Origin: Sulfitobacter geojensis
GTDB lineage: Bacteria; Pseudomonadota; Alphaproteobacteria; Rhodobacterales; Rhodobacteraceae
Direction: 5' to 3'
DNA: 64,000 nt
Assembly (NCBI RefSeq): GCF_000622325.1
Contig: NZ_JASE01000005.1
Span: forward strand, 3,472,001 to 3,536,000
The position numbers were made by a program, and so were the translations under genes. Of the stretch, positions 54,034 through 63,950 are shown piece after piece. The notes beneath the pieces are model-generated. The model was not told where the DNA came from and made no database searches. It saw only the letters and a program-made list of their open reading frames with translations. Numbering within the stretch: position 1 is the stretch's first letter; each line of letters begins with the position of its first letter.

Positions 54034-54747
54034 TCACGCGGCGCGACAAAGCGTGAACATGGTGTTTGCGTGCAGGAAACTTGCTTTTTTGATCGCGGCC
54101 ATTTCTTCGGCTTCATCGTCCACGCCCCATTGTTCCGCCTGCCAGATCTCATCCAGACGCGACAAATCCCACAGCGCTTCCACATCCCGCGCCTGCCGAG
54201 CTGCCGCAAATCCAAGGATCAACGACCCCGAAAGACTGACCAGATCATGGAACGCAGCGAGTTCAAAAGCGGACAGCGCATGTGTTTGCTGCCTGAGCAC
54301 GGCTAGGACGGCGGCGTCTTGCGGTTGGTGCATCACCCCTGTGCGCAACGCAAGCGTCACGCCAAAGGCCTGCTGCGCCCATTCCAGCATCGGATCCCAA
54401 AGTGCGGCCTGCCGCGCAACCAGCTCTGCCGGCCGGTCCGCACGATAACACAGCAGATCACTATCGCCGTAATCCGCCAGCATGTCGGCAACTTCGGCGT
54501 GTTGCCCCACAACCTTATCAAGGGCGGCATTGGCCGTCTTGGTCGCGGGCATCAAATGCGGCTTGATCTCCCCCTCCTGCGCGTCCCATTCCGCGGCAAC
54601 CACCGCCGCCATCGCCTGTGTCGGCAGAATCAGGCTGCGTTTCGCGGGGGTCTTGACGGGACGGCCATCAAGCCTGACCTCAAACCCCTCTTCGGCTTGT
54701 TCGACAGTCGCTTCTTTCCAGAACCGTTTGGCTTTCCAGTCACTCAT
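54034..54747 (-). CDS. ATP12-family F1-ATPase assembly chaperone
   Basis: A 237-residue protein of the ATP12 family, known to help assemble the F1 alpha subunit in mitochondria and present in alphaproteobacteria. Visible features: KRFWKEATVEQAEEGFEVRLDGRPVKTPAKRSL at the start, LADYGDSDLLCYRAD, and WDPMLEWAQQAFG, all family hallmarks. The ATG overlaps the upstream HAD gene stop (ATGA). Second-last position of a leftward run crcB, rluC-like, HAD, ATP12. Confidence 0.92.
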   Translation of the reverse strand: MSDWKAKRFWKEATVEQAEEGFEVRLDGRPVKTPAKRSLILPTQAMAAVVAAEWDAQEGEIKPHLMPATKTANAALDKVVGQHAEVADMLADYGDSDLLCYRADRPAELVARQAALWDPMLEWAQQAFGVTLALRTGVMHQPQDAAVLAVLRQQTHALSAFELAAFHDLVSLSGSLILGFAAARQARDVEALWDLSRLDEIWQAEQWGVDDEAEEMAAIKKASFLHANTMFTLCRAA

Positions 54748-55427
54748 GCAGATACCTTCCACATCTCGTTCAGCACAGGGCGCAACCCTGCGAAGTCATC
54801 AATCAAGACGGACGCGGCGCTCAGCCGTTCACGCCCGTGATACCCCCAACCCACACCAATACCGCGCACGCCCGCCGCTGCCGCCATATCCATGTCAAAG
54901 CTGGTATCCCCAATCATCACAGTATCGCGCGCCTCGACGCCGGCATCTGACATCGCTTGCAAAATCATCGACGGATGCGGTTTGGAGGGATGAAAATCAG
55001 CAACCTGCTGGGTCACAAACAGCCCCTCAAGCCCGTGGCCTTCGATCAGTTTATCAAGCCCGCGCTTGGACTTGCCCGTGGCGACACCCAACAAGATGTC
55101 CGGTTCTGACTGCAAACCGTGCAAGACGTCCAAGGCACCGGGATAAAGCGGCGATGACTGCTTTACCCCTGCTTGCGCGCGCATTTCCATATAGGCGTTT
55201 TTGTAAGCCTCGCACATTTTGGCGTGGCCCTGTGCGGACATCTGCGGCATCAACAGTGGAAAGATCACATCAAGCGACAGACCGACAACGCCCAGTATCT
55301 CGGCACGCGGCGGCACCGGTTCATCCACCGCCGCATAGGCCAGCGTCATCGCCGCAACGATGTCGCTTTGACTATCGACCAACGTGCCGTCGACATCAAA
55401 AATGACCAACCGCAGCGGCGTGCTCAT
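54744..55427 (-). CDS. HAD-superfamily hydrolase, phosphoglycolate phosphatase-like
   Basis: A 227-residue haloacid-dehalogenase-type phosphatase. Motif I DVDGTLVDSQ near 11-20, motif II in VATGKSKRG, motif III lysine in HPSKPHPSM, motif IV GDTSFDMDMAAAAG. The cap domain (about 18-85) is of the Gph/PGMB type. Substrate could be phosphoglycolate or another small phosphate ester. It overlaps both neighbours by four bases. Confidence 0.85.
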   Translation of the reverse strand: MSTPLRLVIFDVDGTLVDSQSDIVAAMTLAYAAVDEPVPPRAEILGVVGLSLDVIFPLLMPQMSAQGHAKMCEAYKNAYMEMRAQAGVKQSSPLYPGALDVLHGLQSEPDILLGVATGKSKRGLDKLIEGHGLEGLFVTQQVADFHPSKPHPSMILQAMSDAGVEARDTVMIGDTSFDMDMAAAAGVRGIGVGWGYHGRERLSAASVLIDDFAGLRPVLNEMWKVSA

Positions 55428-56470
55428 TGCAAGCTCTCGAAAGGATCATCCGACGCCAGATCTTCGGTCCAGCCGAAGGTGTCAAAGGAATGCGCGATGT
55501 GATCCGGCAGCTCTGCCGTGACGGTCAACACCTTGCGTGTGTGCGGATGCATAAACGTCATCGACCGTGCATGCAGATGCAGCTTTTTGCTGATCATCCC
55601 GCCCAGTTGCGCGCCCCAGCCGTCGCCCATGTTTTCCTGACCGGAACCGCCATATTTGCCATCGCCAACGATGGGATGCCCGATCTCGGCCATGTGTGCG
55701 CGCAGCTGATGGGTCCGCCCCGTCACCGGCTCAAGCGCCACCCAAGACGCCCGCGATCCGACGCGGTACAGCGTTGCATAAAGCGTATGCGCCCGCTTCG
55801 CGCCCGGTGTATCGTCGATGTCACGCGGATGGACGGCGATCATCTTTTCACCTTCGCCGCTTTTGCCGTGGCCGCCTGCCTTGACCAGACCGTATTTGAT
55901 TTCGCCCAAATAGGGTGTCGGCACGCCAGCGACGATGGCCCAATAAATCTTGCGGGTTTCGCGGTGCCGCATTGCCGCGGTCAGCGCTTTGGCCGCCATA
56001 CGCGTACGTGCCAACAGCAAGACACCGGATGTATCGCGGTCCAACCGGTGCACCAGCCGCGGCTTTTCTTCCATGTCAAACATCAACGCTTCGGACAGGG
56101 CATCCACATGCCGGTCGGCCTGCCCCGACCCACCCTGCACGGCCAAGCCCGGCGGCTTGTTCAGCGCGATTACGTGATCATCGCGGTAGATCACACAAGA
56201 GCGGATCATCTTGGCATCCGCATCCGTTACCCGCGTGCGTTTTGGTGGCGGCGGGGCCTTTTCATCGGGCAGCGGCGGAATGCGAATTTCCTGCCCCACT
56301 TCGATACGGGTCGATCCCTTGACCCGCCCGCCATTTACACGGATGTCACCTTTGCGGCACATCTTTTCGATGCGCCCTTGCGAAATCAACGGAAACTCCC
56401 GTTTGAACCAGCGGTCCAACCGTTGATCGCCATCACCTTCTTGAACCACAAGCATTTGAACCCGGCTCAT
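55424..56470 (-). CDS. rluC: RluC-family 23S rRNA pseudouridine synthase
   Basis: A 348-residue enzyme with an N-terminal S4 RNA-binding domain (about 10-70, QRLDRWFKREFPLISQGRIEKMCRKGDIRVNGGR) and a catalytic domain with aspartate in HRLDRDTSGVLLLA and the later GRTHQLRAHMAEIGHPIVGD. RluC/RluD-type enzymes isomerise uridines in 23S rRNA; the exact sites are not certain. The ATG at 56470 overlaps the crcB stop; an upstream start at 56494 would add eight residues. Confidence 0.9.
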   Translation of the reverse strand: MSRVQMLVVQEGDGDQRLDRWFKREFPLISQGRIEKMCRKGDIRVNGGRVKGSTRIEVGQEIRIPPLPDEKAPPPPKRTRVTDADAKMIRSCVIYRDDHVIALNKPPGLAVQGGSGQADRHVDALSEALMFDMEEKPRLVHRLDRDTSGVLLLARTRMAAKALTAAMRHRETRKIYWAIVAGVPTPYLGEIKYGLVKAGGHGKSGEGEKMIAVHPRDIDDTPGAKRAHTLYATLYRVGSRASWVALEPVTGRTHQLRAHMAEIGHPIVGDGKYGGSGQENMGDGWGAQLGGMISKKLHLHARSMTFMHPHTRKVLTVTAELPDHIAHSFDTFGWTEDLASDDPFESLQ

Positions 56471-56847
56471 ATCAATACCCCTCGCGCGAGCCACAGCCCC
56501 GCCATCAACGCCGCGATGGACAGTCCCACCGACAGCGCTACATAAATCGCGGCCGCGCCAAATGCGCCCCGCTCCATCAACGTGACCGTCTCAAGCGAAA
56601 ACGCCGAGAAAGTCGTAAAGCCACCCAATATCCCCGTCATGACGAACGGGCTAAGATGCGTCAGACCACGATGCGCGGCGACAACTACAAAGACCCCCAT
56701 CAGAAACGACCCGATCACATTGACCGTGATGATCGCCACCGGAAACTCCGCAGGTCCGGTCAGGCGCAGCACAGCCACCCCCGACAAAAACCGGAGCGCG
56801 GCACCAAGAGCACCGCCAAACGCAACAAGAAGCATCGTTGAAAACAT
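56467..56847 (-). CDS. crcB: Fluoride ion exporter CrcB/Fluc
   Basis: A 126-residue four-helix membrane channel. GGALGAALRFLSGV at the start, the family hallmark TVNVIGSFLMGV and the F-box region GILGGFTTFSAFSLETV are all present. It dimerises to export fluoride. No fluoride riboswitch was recognised in the 48-base gap to rarA. Downstream genes overlap (ATGA). Confidence 0.94.
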   Translation of the reverse strand: MFSTMLLVAFGGALGAALRFLSGVAVLRLTGPAEFPVAIITVNVIGSFLMGVFVVVAAHRGLTHLSPFVMTGILGGFTTFSAFSLETVTLMERGAFGAAAIYVALSVGLSIAALMAGLWLARGVLI

Positions 56848-56895
56848 GGGCGGTCTGTCCGCCTTTGTGGCGCATTTGTCAAGCTGGGTGGCGTT

Positions 56896-58209
56896 TTACG
56901 CCTGGTCGTCCCGCTTGGCCCGCAGCTTGGTGAAATACTCCAAACGCTTTTTCAACTCGCGTTCAAAGCCGCGCTCGACCGGTGCATAAAGCACTGGTCG
57001 TTTCATCGTCTCGGGGAAATAATCCTGCCCCGAAAACCCGTCTTCGGCGTCATGGTCATAGGCATAGCCCGCGCCATACCCCTGTTCTTTCATCATCTTG
57101 GTGGGCGCATTCAGGATATGCTTGGGCGGCAATTCCGAACCGGTTTGTTTGGCCGCCTTGCGCGCGCCTTTATAGGCCACATATGTCGCGTTCGACTTGG
57201 GCGCGAGCGCCAGATAGGTCACCGCCTGCGCCAGTGCCAATTCCCCCTCGGGCGATCCCAAACGCTCATAGGTTTCCCAGGACTGCAAACAGACCGCTTG
57301 CGCCTGCGGGTCCGCCAATCCGATATCTTCTACCGCCATGCGGGTGATCCGCCGTGCCAGAAAACGCGGGTCTTCGCCGCCCTCCAGCATCCGTGCGAAC
57401 CAGTACAGCGCCGCATCAGGGTCCGAGCCGCGCACAGATTTATGTAGCGCCGAAATTAGATTGTAATGCGAATCGCCGCCCTTGTCGTATTGCGCCGCCC
57501 GCCGCATCAACCGCTGGCCAAGTGCCGTGGTATCCAGTTTCTGGTCGCTCTTCCATGCGGCCACCTGCTCGATCAGGTTCAACAAGGCGCGTCCGTCACC
57601 ATCGGCCATTTCCAACAGCGCCTCGCGCGCCGGCCCATCCAATGGCAGCGCCCTGCCCAATTCCTGCTCCGCCCGCTGCGCCATCAATTCCAGCTCCGCC
57701 AATGACAGGCGTTCCAAAACCAGAACCTGCGCGCGGCTCATCACAGCGGCGTTCAACTCAAAACTGGGGTTCTCGGTCGTGGCCCCCACCAACAGGATCG
57801 TACCGTCCTCCATATGTGGCAGGAACCCATCCTGTTGCGCCTTGTTGAAACGATGTATTTCGTCCACGAACAGCAGCGTGCCCTGCCCGTTCTGCCGCCT
57901 GATTTTTGCCGCTTCGAACACTTTGCGCAATTCCGGCACGCCAGAGAAAATTGCGCTGATCTGTACAAAATGCAGATCGGTTTCATCCGCCAGCAACCGC
58001 GCAATCGTGGTCTTGCCAACACCGGGCGGGCCCCAGAATATCAGCGACGTCAAACTCCCTGCCGCCAACATCACCGTCAATGGTGCATCCGGCCCCAGCA
58101 CCTTTTGCTGTCCGATCACCTCGTCAATCGACTTGGGGCGCAACCGGTCCGCCAACGGGCGCGGGGCGCTATCCGGCACCGCAGCGCCGCTATTAAATAA
58201 ATCTGCCAT
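56896..58209 (-). CDS. rarA: Replication-associated recombination protein A (RarA/MgsA)
   Basis: A 437-residue AAA+ ATPase that acts at stalled forks. N-terminal RPLADRLRPKSIDEVIGQ, Walker A GPPGVGKTT (about 60-68), Walker B LLFVDEIHRFN, sensor ATTENPSFEL, and the C-terminal tetramer domain with DYFPETMK. The MADLF start at 58209 is the usual one in this group; an ATG three codons earlier (58218) exists. It lies downstream of the terminator of the ribosomal operon and so needs its own promoter. Confidence 0.95.
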   Translation of the reverse strand: MADLFNSGAAVPDSAPRPLADRLRPKSIDEVIGQQKVLGPDAPLTVMLAAGSLTSLIFWGPPGVGKTTIARLLADETDLHFVQISAIFSGVPELRKVFEAAKIRRQNGQGTLLFVDEIHRFNKAQQDGFLPHMEDGTILLVGATTENPSFELNAAVMSRAQVLVLERLSLAELELMAQRAEQELGRALPLDGPAREALLEMADGDGRALLNLIEQVAAWKSDQKLDTTALGQRLMRRAAQYDKGGDSHYNLISALHKSVRGSDPDAALYWFARMLEGGEDPRFLARRITRMAVEDIGLADPQAQAVCLQSWETYERLGSPEGELALAQAVTYLALAPKSNATYVAYKGARKAAKQTGSELPPKHILNAPTKMMKEQGYGAGYAYDHDAEDGFSGQDYFPETMKRPVLYAPVERGFERELKKRLEYFTKLRAKRDDQA

Positions 58210-58290
58210 ACCAAACATATGCGCGGCCCGTTTAGACAGCGCAACACCCCCGCTTCATCTTGGCCATAAACTCAAATCCGACGCGACAAA

Positions 58291-58318
58291 CAAAAAGCCC
58301 CGCCAAATGGCAGGGCTT
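58291..58318 (-). terminator. Intrinsic terminator of the spc-alpha ribosomal operon
   Basis: In the leftward direction AAGCCCTGCC, loop ATTT, GGCGGGGCTT, then TTTG: a 10-base stem with one wobble pair or mismatch followed directly by a T run. It lies 25 bases after the rplQ stop (58343) and is the clearest terminator in the window. Confidence 0.9.
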
Positions 58319-58342
58319 CCCATTCGCAAAATGCGAAAATTC

Positions 58343-58759
58343 TTATTCTGCAGCTTCTTCCGCTGCATTGCGGGCCTTGTCGCCAGCGCCTTTTGCGTCG
58401 CGATCACGGTCCACAAATTCGATGATCGCCATCGGGGCCATGTCACCATACCGAAAGCCGGCCTTCAGAACGCGCACATAACCACCCTGACGGTCCTTGT
58501 AGCGTGGCCCAAGAATATCAAACAGTTTCGCAACATACTGGTCTTGCTTCAGCTTGCTTGCGGCCTGACGACGCGCGTGCAGGTCACCGCGTTTTGCCAA
58601 TGTGATCATCTTTTCGATGATTGGCTTCAGTTCTTTTGCTTTAGGCAAAGTTGTTTTGATTTGCTCATGTTCGATGAGCGAGCCTGCCATGTTCGACCAA
58701 AGCGCCTTGCGGTGCTCATGTGTGCGGTTAAGGCGGCGGTATCCACGTGCGTGGCGCAT
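58343..58759 (-). CDS. rplQ: 50S ribosomal protein L17
   Basis: A 138-residue basic protein starting [20 protein letters not shown], the L17 hallmark, with [17 protein letters not shown] region [16 protein letters not shown] and an alanine/glutamate-rich tail typical of alphaproteobacteria. Last gene of the operon, 127 bases after rpoA; that gap contains copy 2 of the hairpin repeat. Confidence 0.98.
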   Translation of the reverse strand: MRHARGYRRLNRTHEHRKALWSNMAGSLIEHEQIKTTLPKAKELKPIIEKMITLAKRGDLHARRQAASKLKQDQYVAKLFDILGPRYKDRQGGYVRVLKAGFRYGDMAPMAIIEFVDRDRDAKGAGDKARNAAEEAAE

Positions 58760-58854
58760 GTTGTAGTCTCCTAAATGTGCCCTCTACGGGCTGTTTTACT
58801 TTGTCTGACCGGCGATGCGTGTCACCGATTCTCCTTGGGCCTTTCGGCCGGGGT

Positions 58855-58877
58855 CGTAGGGCGGGGTTCACCCCGCC
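58855..58877. repeat. Dispersed 23-bp hairpin repeat, copy 2
   Basis: Identical to 49287-49309. It lies nine bases past the rpoA stop, inside the operon before rplQ, so here it may limit read-through or stabilise the rpoA message. Confidence 0.75.
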
Positions 58878-58886
58878 GCACAATTC

Positions 58887-59903
58887 TTAAAAGTTGTCTT
58901 CGAACTTCTTCGCCAGATCTTCGATGTTGTCCGGTGGCCAGTCCTCAACGTCCATGCCAAGGTGCAGACCCATGCCCGACAGCACTTCCTTGATCTCGTT
59001 CAAGGACTTGCGGCCGAAGTTCGGCGTGCGCAGCATTTCGGCTTCGGTCTTCTGGATCAGATCGCCGATGTAAACGATGTTGTCGTTCTTCAGGCAGTTT
59101 GCCGAACGTACAGACAATTCCAACTCATCCACTTTCTTCAGCAGAAGCGGGTTGAATTCCAGACCGTCATCTTCATCCGCGCGGGACGCTGATTCAGGCT
59201 CGTCAAAGTTCACGAAGATGCCCAGCTGGTCCTGCAGGATGCGTGCGGCAAATGCCACCGCGTCATCCGGCGTGATGGAACCGTCGGTTTCAACCTTCAT
59301 CGTCAGCTTGTCATAATCCAGCACCTGACCTTCGCGGGTCGGCTGCACGTCATAAGAAACCTTTTTGACCGGTGAATAGATCGCATCAATCGGGATCAAA
59401 CCAATCGGTGCATCTTCCGGCTTGTTTTTCTCGGCAGAAACATAGCCCTTACCGGTGTTCACGGTCAGCTCCATGTACACGTCTGCACCATCATCAAGGT
59501 GGCAAATCACGTGGTCACGGTTCAAAATCTCAATGCCCGCAGACTCGGAAATATCGCCTGCAGTCACAACGCCCGGACCCTTCGCAGAAATCGAAAGACG
59601 CTTTGGCCCTTCGACTTCCATACGGATCGAAACACCTTTGAGGTTCAAAATAATGTCGGTCACGTCTTCACGTACACCGGCAACCGATGAAAACTCGTGC
59701 AAAACATTGTCAATTTGTACGGATGTGATCGCAGCACCCTGCAACGATGACATCAAAACGCGGCGCAGCGCGTTGCCCATGGTCAAACCAAAGCCGCGCT
59801 CAAGCGGTTCTGCCATCACAGTGGCCTGACGCGCAGGGTCATTGCCCGGCTTGACGTCCAGCTGTGCGGGTTTGATCAATTCAGCCCAATTTTTGTGGAT
59901 CAT
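58887..59903 (-). CDS. rpoA: DNA-directed RNA polymerase alpha subunit
   Basis: A 338-residue subunit that nucleates RNA polymerase assembly. The N-terminal domain has [28 protein letters not shown], and the C-terminal domain (about 255-325, [41 protein letters not shown]) binds UP elements and activators. The ATG at 59903 has GGAGGG close upstream. A hairpin with a T run precedes it. Confidence 0.99.
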   Translation of the reverse strand: MIHKNWAELIKPAQLDVKPGNDPARQATVMAEPLERGFGLTMGNALRRVLMSSLQGAAITSVQIDNVLHEFSSVAGVREDVTDIILNLKGVSIRMEVEGPKRLSISAKGPGVVTAGDISESAGIEILNRDHVICHLDDGADVYMELTVNTGKGYVSAEKNKPEDAPIGLIPIDAIYSPVKKVSYDVQPTREGQVLDYDKLTMKVETDGSITPDDAVAFAARILQDQLGIFVNFDEPESASRADEDDGLEFNPLLLKKVDELELSVRSANCLKNDNIVYIGDLIQKTEAEMLRTPNFGRKSLNEIKEVLSGMGLHLGMDVEDWPPDNIEDLAKKFEDNF

Positions 59904-59961
59904 ATGTCCCTCCATCCTTGTATCTGCCGCATGTCCGATCGGCAGTTACGCTCGAGGTTTC

Positions 59962-60002
59962 AAAAAAGCGGTATGGGGCCTGCATGTTGCCACGCAGACC
60001 CC
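59962..60002 (-). terminator. Hairpin with T6 run between rpsK and rpoA (attenuator)
   Basis: In leftward RNA GGGGUCUGC (60002-59994) pairs with GCAGGCCCC (59983-59975), nine pairs with one G-U, and a run of six U follows seven bases later. It resembles a weak intrinsic terminator and may lower or process transcription before rpoA. Confidence 0.5.
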
Positions 60003-60017
60003 GTAGATTTGTGTCGC

Positions 60018-60407
60018 TTAAACGCGGCGGCGTTTCGGCGGGCGACAGCCGTTGTGGGCCATCGGTGTCACGTCGCGAATTGACGTGATGTTGAAACCTG
60101 CTGCGGCCAACGCACGAAGCGCTGATTCACGGCCGGAACCGGGGCCCTGCACTTCAACTTCCAGCGTCTTAACGCCGTGCTCTTGTGCTTTGCGGCCTAC
60201 ATCTTCTGCAGCCATTTGGGCGGCATAAGGTGTAGACTTACGAGAGCCTTTAAAACCCATTGTACCGGCAGAGGACCATGCGATTGCATTGCCCTGAACG
60301 TCGGAAATCAGGATTTTTGTGTTGTTGAAGCTGGAGTTTACGTGTGCAACCCCTGCGGCAATGTTCTTGGAGACCTTACGCTTGGTCTTGCGTGCATCGC
60401 GTGCCAT
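60018..60407 (-). CDS. rpsK: 30S ribosomal protein S11
   Basis: A 129-residue protein with the S11 core [30 protein letters not shown] and the C-terminal [18 protein letters not shown]. Standard length. It follows rpsM by 14 bases and forms the platform of the small subunit with S7 and S18. Confidence 0.99.
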   Translation of the reverse strand: MARDARKTKRKVSKNIAAGVAHVNSSFNNTKILISDVQGNAIAWSSAGTMGFKGSRKSTPYAAQMAAEDVGRKAQEHGVKTLEVEVQGPGSGRESALRALAAAGFNITSIRDVTPMAHNGCRPPKRRRV

Positions 60408-60421
60408 CTAATCAGTCTCCC

Positions 60422-60790
60422 TTATTTCTTCTTACCGGCAATGGCCTTTGCAGGGCCTTTGCGCGTGCGAGCGTTGGTGTGTGTGCGCTGTCCACGGACA
60501 GGCAGGTTACGACGGTGACGCAGGCCACGGTAGCAACCCAGATCCATCAGACGCTTGATGTTCATCTGCGTATCGCGACGCAGGTCACCTTCGACGGTGT
60601 AGTTTTCGTCGATGTGCTCGCGGATTTTCAGGATTTCAGCGTCGGACAACTCGTTGATACGGCGCGAACGCTCGATGCCAACAGATTCGCAGATAGCTTC
60701 TGCGGAAGAGTTACCGATACCGGTGATATATGTGAGGGCGATTGGAACCCGCTTTGCAGTCGGGAGGTTTACGCCGGCAATACGTGCCAC
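60422..60790 (-). CDS. rpsM: 30S ribosomal protein S13
   Basis: A 122-residue protein with [25 protein letters not shown] at its start and [26 protein letters not shown] near its end. The GTG at 60790 gives exactly the usual length with AAGGA nine bases upstream; the open frame extends to 60841 but that extension is not in the family. The 264-base gap before it in the operon holds a hairpin. Confidence 0.97.
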   Translation of the reverse strand: MARIAGVNLPTAKRVPIALTYITGIGNSSAEAICESVGIERSRRINELSDAEILKIREHIDENYTVEGDLRRDTQMNIKRLMDLGCYRGLRHRRNLPVRGQRTHTNARTRKGPAKAIAGKKK

Positions 60791-61023
60791 GTGTGCAATT
60801 CCTTTTCGTTGCGGGTCCGTGGTACCAGACCCTTTTTTCACAACATAAGCCCGAGGCGATTACGGCCGTCGGGCTAAAGCTGATCAGGTGATCATGCGGG
60901 TGGGTGCGACCCAAACCGCAAATTGATTCTCTTGCGAGATAGCGCTGATTAAGTGGTTTTCGATGGGGCGTCAACCCGAGGTCGAGACACCCGCGACGGG
61001 GCTGGTGTCTTTGGACGAAACGG

Positions 61024-61047
61024 GCCGGACCTGTTCAAAAGTCCGGC
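61024..61047 (-). terminator. Hairpin between adk and rpsM
   Basis: GCCGGAC and GTCCGGC pair around a ten-base loop right after the adk stop (61055). Only a short T3 follows in the leftward direction. Probably an attenuator that separates adk from rpsM, which must then have extra promoter input in the remaining gap. Confidence 0.45.
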
Positions 61048-61054
61048 ACCCTTT

Positions 61055-61633
61055 TCACGCGTCAAGAACGGCCGCGATAGACGTCTGTACCGCATTGATT
61101 TCAGCCAGACCGTCAACTTGTTTCAGCATGCCCTTGGCATAATAATAGCCGATCAACGGCGAGGTCTGCTTGTAATAGGCCATCAGCCGGATTTTCAAGC
61201 TTTCTTCATTGTCGTCTGCGCGTACCAGTTGTCCGGCCTTGCGGGCATCCTCGGCGCGGCCAACGATGCGATCCACCAGAACCTCGTCATTCACCCGCAG
61301 CTCGATCACATGATCGATGCTTTGCCCGGTTTCGGACATCAGCTGATCCAACGCATCCGCCTGTTCCAGCGTGCGCGGGAAACCGTCAAAGATAAAGCCA
61401 CCCTTGTTCTCGCCAGACAGCTTTTCACGGATCAGCCCAATAACGATCTCGTCAGTTACCAGATCACCGCGCGCCATTACATCAGCAACCATGTTGCCCA
61501 TCTCGGTCCCCGAGGTCTTGGCCTCACGCAACATGTCACCGGTACTCAGCTGGACCATATCGCGCGTTTCGACCAGATGGCCCGCTTGTGTACCTTTGCC
61601 CGCGCCTGGGGGTCCAAGAAGGATAATATTCAT
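61055..61633 (-). CDS. adk: Adenylate kinase
   Basis: A 192-residue kinase balancing AMP, ADP and ATP. P-loop [13 protein letters not shown] site [21 protein letters not shown]. It lacks the long zinc-type lid, so it is a short-form adenylate kinase. It overlaps secY by four bases (ATGA), the common spc operon order. Confidence 0.97.
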   Translation of the reverse strand: MNIILLGPPGAGKGTQAGHLVETRDMVQLSTGDMLREAKTSGTEMGNMVADVMARGDLVTDEIVIGLIREKLSGENKGGFIFDGFPRTLEQADALDQLMSETGQSIDHVIELRVNDEVLVDRIVGRAEDARKAGQLVRADDNEESLKIRLMAYYKQTSPLIGYYYAKGMLKQVDGLAEINAVQTSIAAVLDA

Positions 61634-62994
61634 CGACGTATCGGGCTCCGTTTTTTGCGTTGACCTTTACCTTTACCGCGCAGGTTGGATTTTTCAAGCA
61701 GACCTTCATACTGATGGGCCAATAGATGGCTCTGAACCTGTTGAATTGTATCCATAGTTACCGACACGACGATCAACACAGACGTACCGCCAAAGTAGAA
61801 CGGGATCGCAAATTGACCGCGCAGGATTTCAGGGAAAACACAGACCAGCGCCAGATAGCCCGAACCAAGCACCAGCAGGCGGTTGACCACATATTCCAGA
61901 TACTCTGCCGTCTTCTTACCCGGACGGATGCCCGGCACAAAACCGTTCTGGTTCTTAAGGTTATCGGCGACTTCGTCCGGCTTAAAGCTGACGTTGAACG
62001 TATAGAAATAGGTGAAAAAGACGATCATCGCGATGAAGAACAAAAGATATAGCGGCTGACCGGGGCCGAAGTTCGCCAACAGAACCGACATGATCGGCCC
62101 CGTCGAATTCCCCGAAAAGGTGCTGATCGTGATCGGCAACAACAACAGGGAGGAGGCAAAGATCGCGGGAATAACGCCTGCGGGGTTAACCTTGACCGGC
62201 AGGTGCGACGATCCGCCGTCATACATTTTCATGCCAACCTGACGGCGCGGGTACTGAATGTGGATCTTGCGCAGGGCGCGTTCCATAAACACCACAAACA
62301 TGATCGTCAAAACCACCATGACCAACACGCCCACAATCACCGCGGGGCTGATCGCGCCGGAACGGCCTGAGGCAAAGAACTGCGCTATCGCGGCAGGCAC
62401 CTCGGCGATGATACCGACGAAAATGATCAACGAAATACCGTTGCCGATGCCGCGTGCGGTGATCTGTTCACCCAGCCACATCAGGAACATGGTGCCGCCC
62501 ACCAATGTAATCATACAGGCAATGCGGAAATACAGACCCGGATCAGCGGCAATATCGCCGGCTTCCAATGATACGGCCAAACCGTAAGACTGCAAAATCG
62601 CCAGCGTTACCGTACCATAGCGCGTGTACTGGTTCAGCTTCTTGCGCCCCTGCTCGCCTTCTTTCTTCAGCTGCTCCCAAGGGCCGTACATCGATCCCAG
62701 CAGCTGCACGATGATCGAAGCCGAAATATACGGCATGATACCAAGCGCAAAGATACCCATCCGCCCCAGCGCGCCGCCGGTAAACATGCTGACCATCCCG
62801 CCGATGCCCTGACCGGCCTGATCCATAAAGTCACGCAATGCGCCACCGTCGATGCCCGGAACGGGAATGAACGTGCCCAAGCGATAGACAATCAACAAGC
62901 CCAACGTGAACAGGATGCGGTTTCGAAGGTCCGTGGCCTTGCCCAACGCAGCCCAGCTGGTGTTGGCGGCCATGTTCTCGACGGCTGATACCAT
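61630..62994 (-). CDS. secY: Preprotein translocase subunit SecY
   Basis: A 454-residue, ten-helix channel protein. It begins [20 protein letters not shown] followed by [24 protein letters not shown], a typical SecY start, with [11 protein letters not shown] and the plug and cytoplasmic loop regions present. Basic C-terminal tail ending KKRSPIRR. A 12-bp hairpin lies between rplO and this gene. Confidence 0.98.
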   Translation of the reverse strand: MVSAVENMAANTSWAALGKATDLRNRILFTLGLLIVYRLGTFIPVPGIDGGALRDFMDQAGQGIGGMVSMFTGGALGRMGIFALGIMPYISASIIVQLLGSMYGPWEQLKKEGEQGRKKLNQYTRYGTVTLAILQSYGLAVSLEAGDIAADPGLYFRIACMITLVGGTMFLMWLGEQITARGIGNGISLIIFVGIIAEVPAAIAQFFASGRSGAISPAVIVGVLVMVVLTIMFVVFMERALRKIHIQYPRRQVGMKMYDGGSSHLPVKVNPAGVIPAIFASSLLLLPITISTFSGNSTGPIMSVLLANFGPGQPLYLLFFIAMIVFFTYFYTFNVSFKPDEVADNLKNQNGFVPGIRPGKKTAEYLEYVVNRLLVLGSGYLALVCVFPEILRGQFAIPFYFGGTSVLIVVSVTMDTIQQVQSHLLAHQYEGLLEKSNLRGKGKGQRKKRSPIRR

Positions 62995-63020
62995 TTTGCG
63001 ATCTCTTTTCGTGGTTATGC

Positions 63021-63056
63021 AAACGCCGCCCGGCTGTTTTCCAGCGGGCGGCGTTT
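63021..63056 (-). terminator. 12-bp perfect hairpin between rplO and secY
   Basis: AAACGCCGCCCG and CGGGCGGCGTTT pair around a 12-base loop about 60 bases after the rplO stop. With only GTTTGC after it in the leftward direction it is not a strong terminator; it may reduce secY expression relative to ribosomal genes. A weaker stem, AGCGGG/CCCGCT, lies at about 63080-63097. Confidence 0.5.
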
Positions 63057-63116
63057 GGGAAAACTTAGGTGAGTATGTAAGCGGGACACGGCCCGCTCAC
63101 AAGCCTTAAGGCCGTC

Positions 63117-63599
63117 TTACTCTGCCGCTGCTTCAGCTTTTGCAGTCAGGGTTACTTTGCCGCCTGCTTTTTCCACCGCTTCGATGGCGGATTTGGACGC
63201 GCCTGCGACGTGCAGGTCCAGCTTGGCAGTGGTTTCGCCTTTGGCCAGCAAACGAATGCCGTCCAGCTCGCGACGCACCAGACCGGATGCGATCAGCGCG
63301 GCCGCATCAATTGGCTTTTTCACGTCAAGCTTTTTGGCGTCTACGAACTTCTGGATCAGACCAAGGTTCACAACAGCGTAGGATTTGCGGTTCGGCTTGT
63401 TAAAGCCGCGCTTTGGCAAGCGCTGGAACAGGGGCATCTGGCCACCTTCGTAGCCATTGATTGCCACACCCGAACGGGATTTTTGACCTTTGATACCACG
63501 GCCACCCATTTTACCGGTGCCGGAACCCGGACCACGGCCAACGCGCTTGCGCTTCTTGGTTGCACCCGGGTTGTCAGAAAGTTCATTCAACTTAAACAT
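63117..63599 (-). CDS. rplO: 50S ribosomal protein L15
   Basis: A 160-residue basic protein: [20 protein letters not shown] then [22 protein letters not shown], the L15 signature, and FQRLPKRGF. The ATG at 63599 has GGAGA seven bases upstream; the frame is open to 63746 but the extra residues do not fit. No rpmD or rpsE is visible in the 400 bases beyond it. Confidence 0.98.
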   Translation of the reverse strand: MFKLNELSDNPGATKKRKRVGRGPGSGTGKMGGRGIKGQKSRSGVAINGYEGGQMPLFQRLPKRGFNKPNRKSYAVVNLGLIQKFVDAKKLDVKKPIDAAALIASGLVRRELDGIRLLAKGETTAKLDLHVAGASKSAIEAVEKAGGKVTLTAKAEAAAE

Positions 63600-63755
63600 T
63601 GTCGCTTCTCCTTTTGCCGGAAATGCCCCCCAGCGACGGGAAGTGGGCAGACGCGGCGTTTCAAATATGGTGGCCGGAATCGGGGCCACCGGGGGCGTAT
63701 AAACGCAAGCCCCCAGCGCATCAAGTCTGAAACTATACCAACTCAAATCCCATAA

Positions 63756-63950
63756 TTAGTGGCAATGGAGAGGCTTTGACCCCGCATGACAACATTGGCC
63801 GGCTGGAGACGACTTTCTGCACCCCCCACTGTGAGATGGTCGTTCAATTGGGTTTAATTGGACAATTCTATGTATAGCCTGATCGGCACTCAGCAAATTT
63901 GGGGTCGAGGACGCGGCAAATACAGCCGTAGTTAGAATAAGAAAACGCAT
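63756..63950 (-). CDS. Possible small secreted Cys/His-rich protein
   Basis: A 64-codon frame with an excellent ribosome site (AAGGA, seven bases before the ATG). The start MRFLILTTAVFAASSTPNLL looks like a signal peptide, with possible cleavage near ASS-T or LSA-D. The tail (GGCRKSSPAGQCCHAGSKPL) has four cysteines and ends in LHCH. It may be a true small protein or the front of a gene broken by frameshift. It lies upstream of rplO on the same strand, where rpmD is expected, in DNA that looks more AT-rich than its neighbours. An inverted repeat TTCGTT-N9-AACGAA lies upstream at 63961-63981. Confidence 0.4.
   Translation of the reverse strand: MRFLILTTAVFAASSTPNLLSADQAIHRIVQLNPIERPSHSGGCRKSSPAGQCCHAGSKPLHCH

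Noticed and set aside
57482..58774. 430-codon plus-strand frame opposite rarA and rplQ
   Set aside because: Entirely antisense to two certain genes; a by-product of codon bias in GC-rich DNA.
63756..63950. Interpreting the small Cys-rich frame as a bacteriocin
   Set aside because: No leader-processing site, modification enzyme or exporter gene is visible nearby; kept only as a possible small secreted protein.
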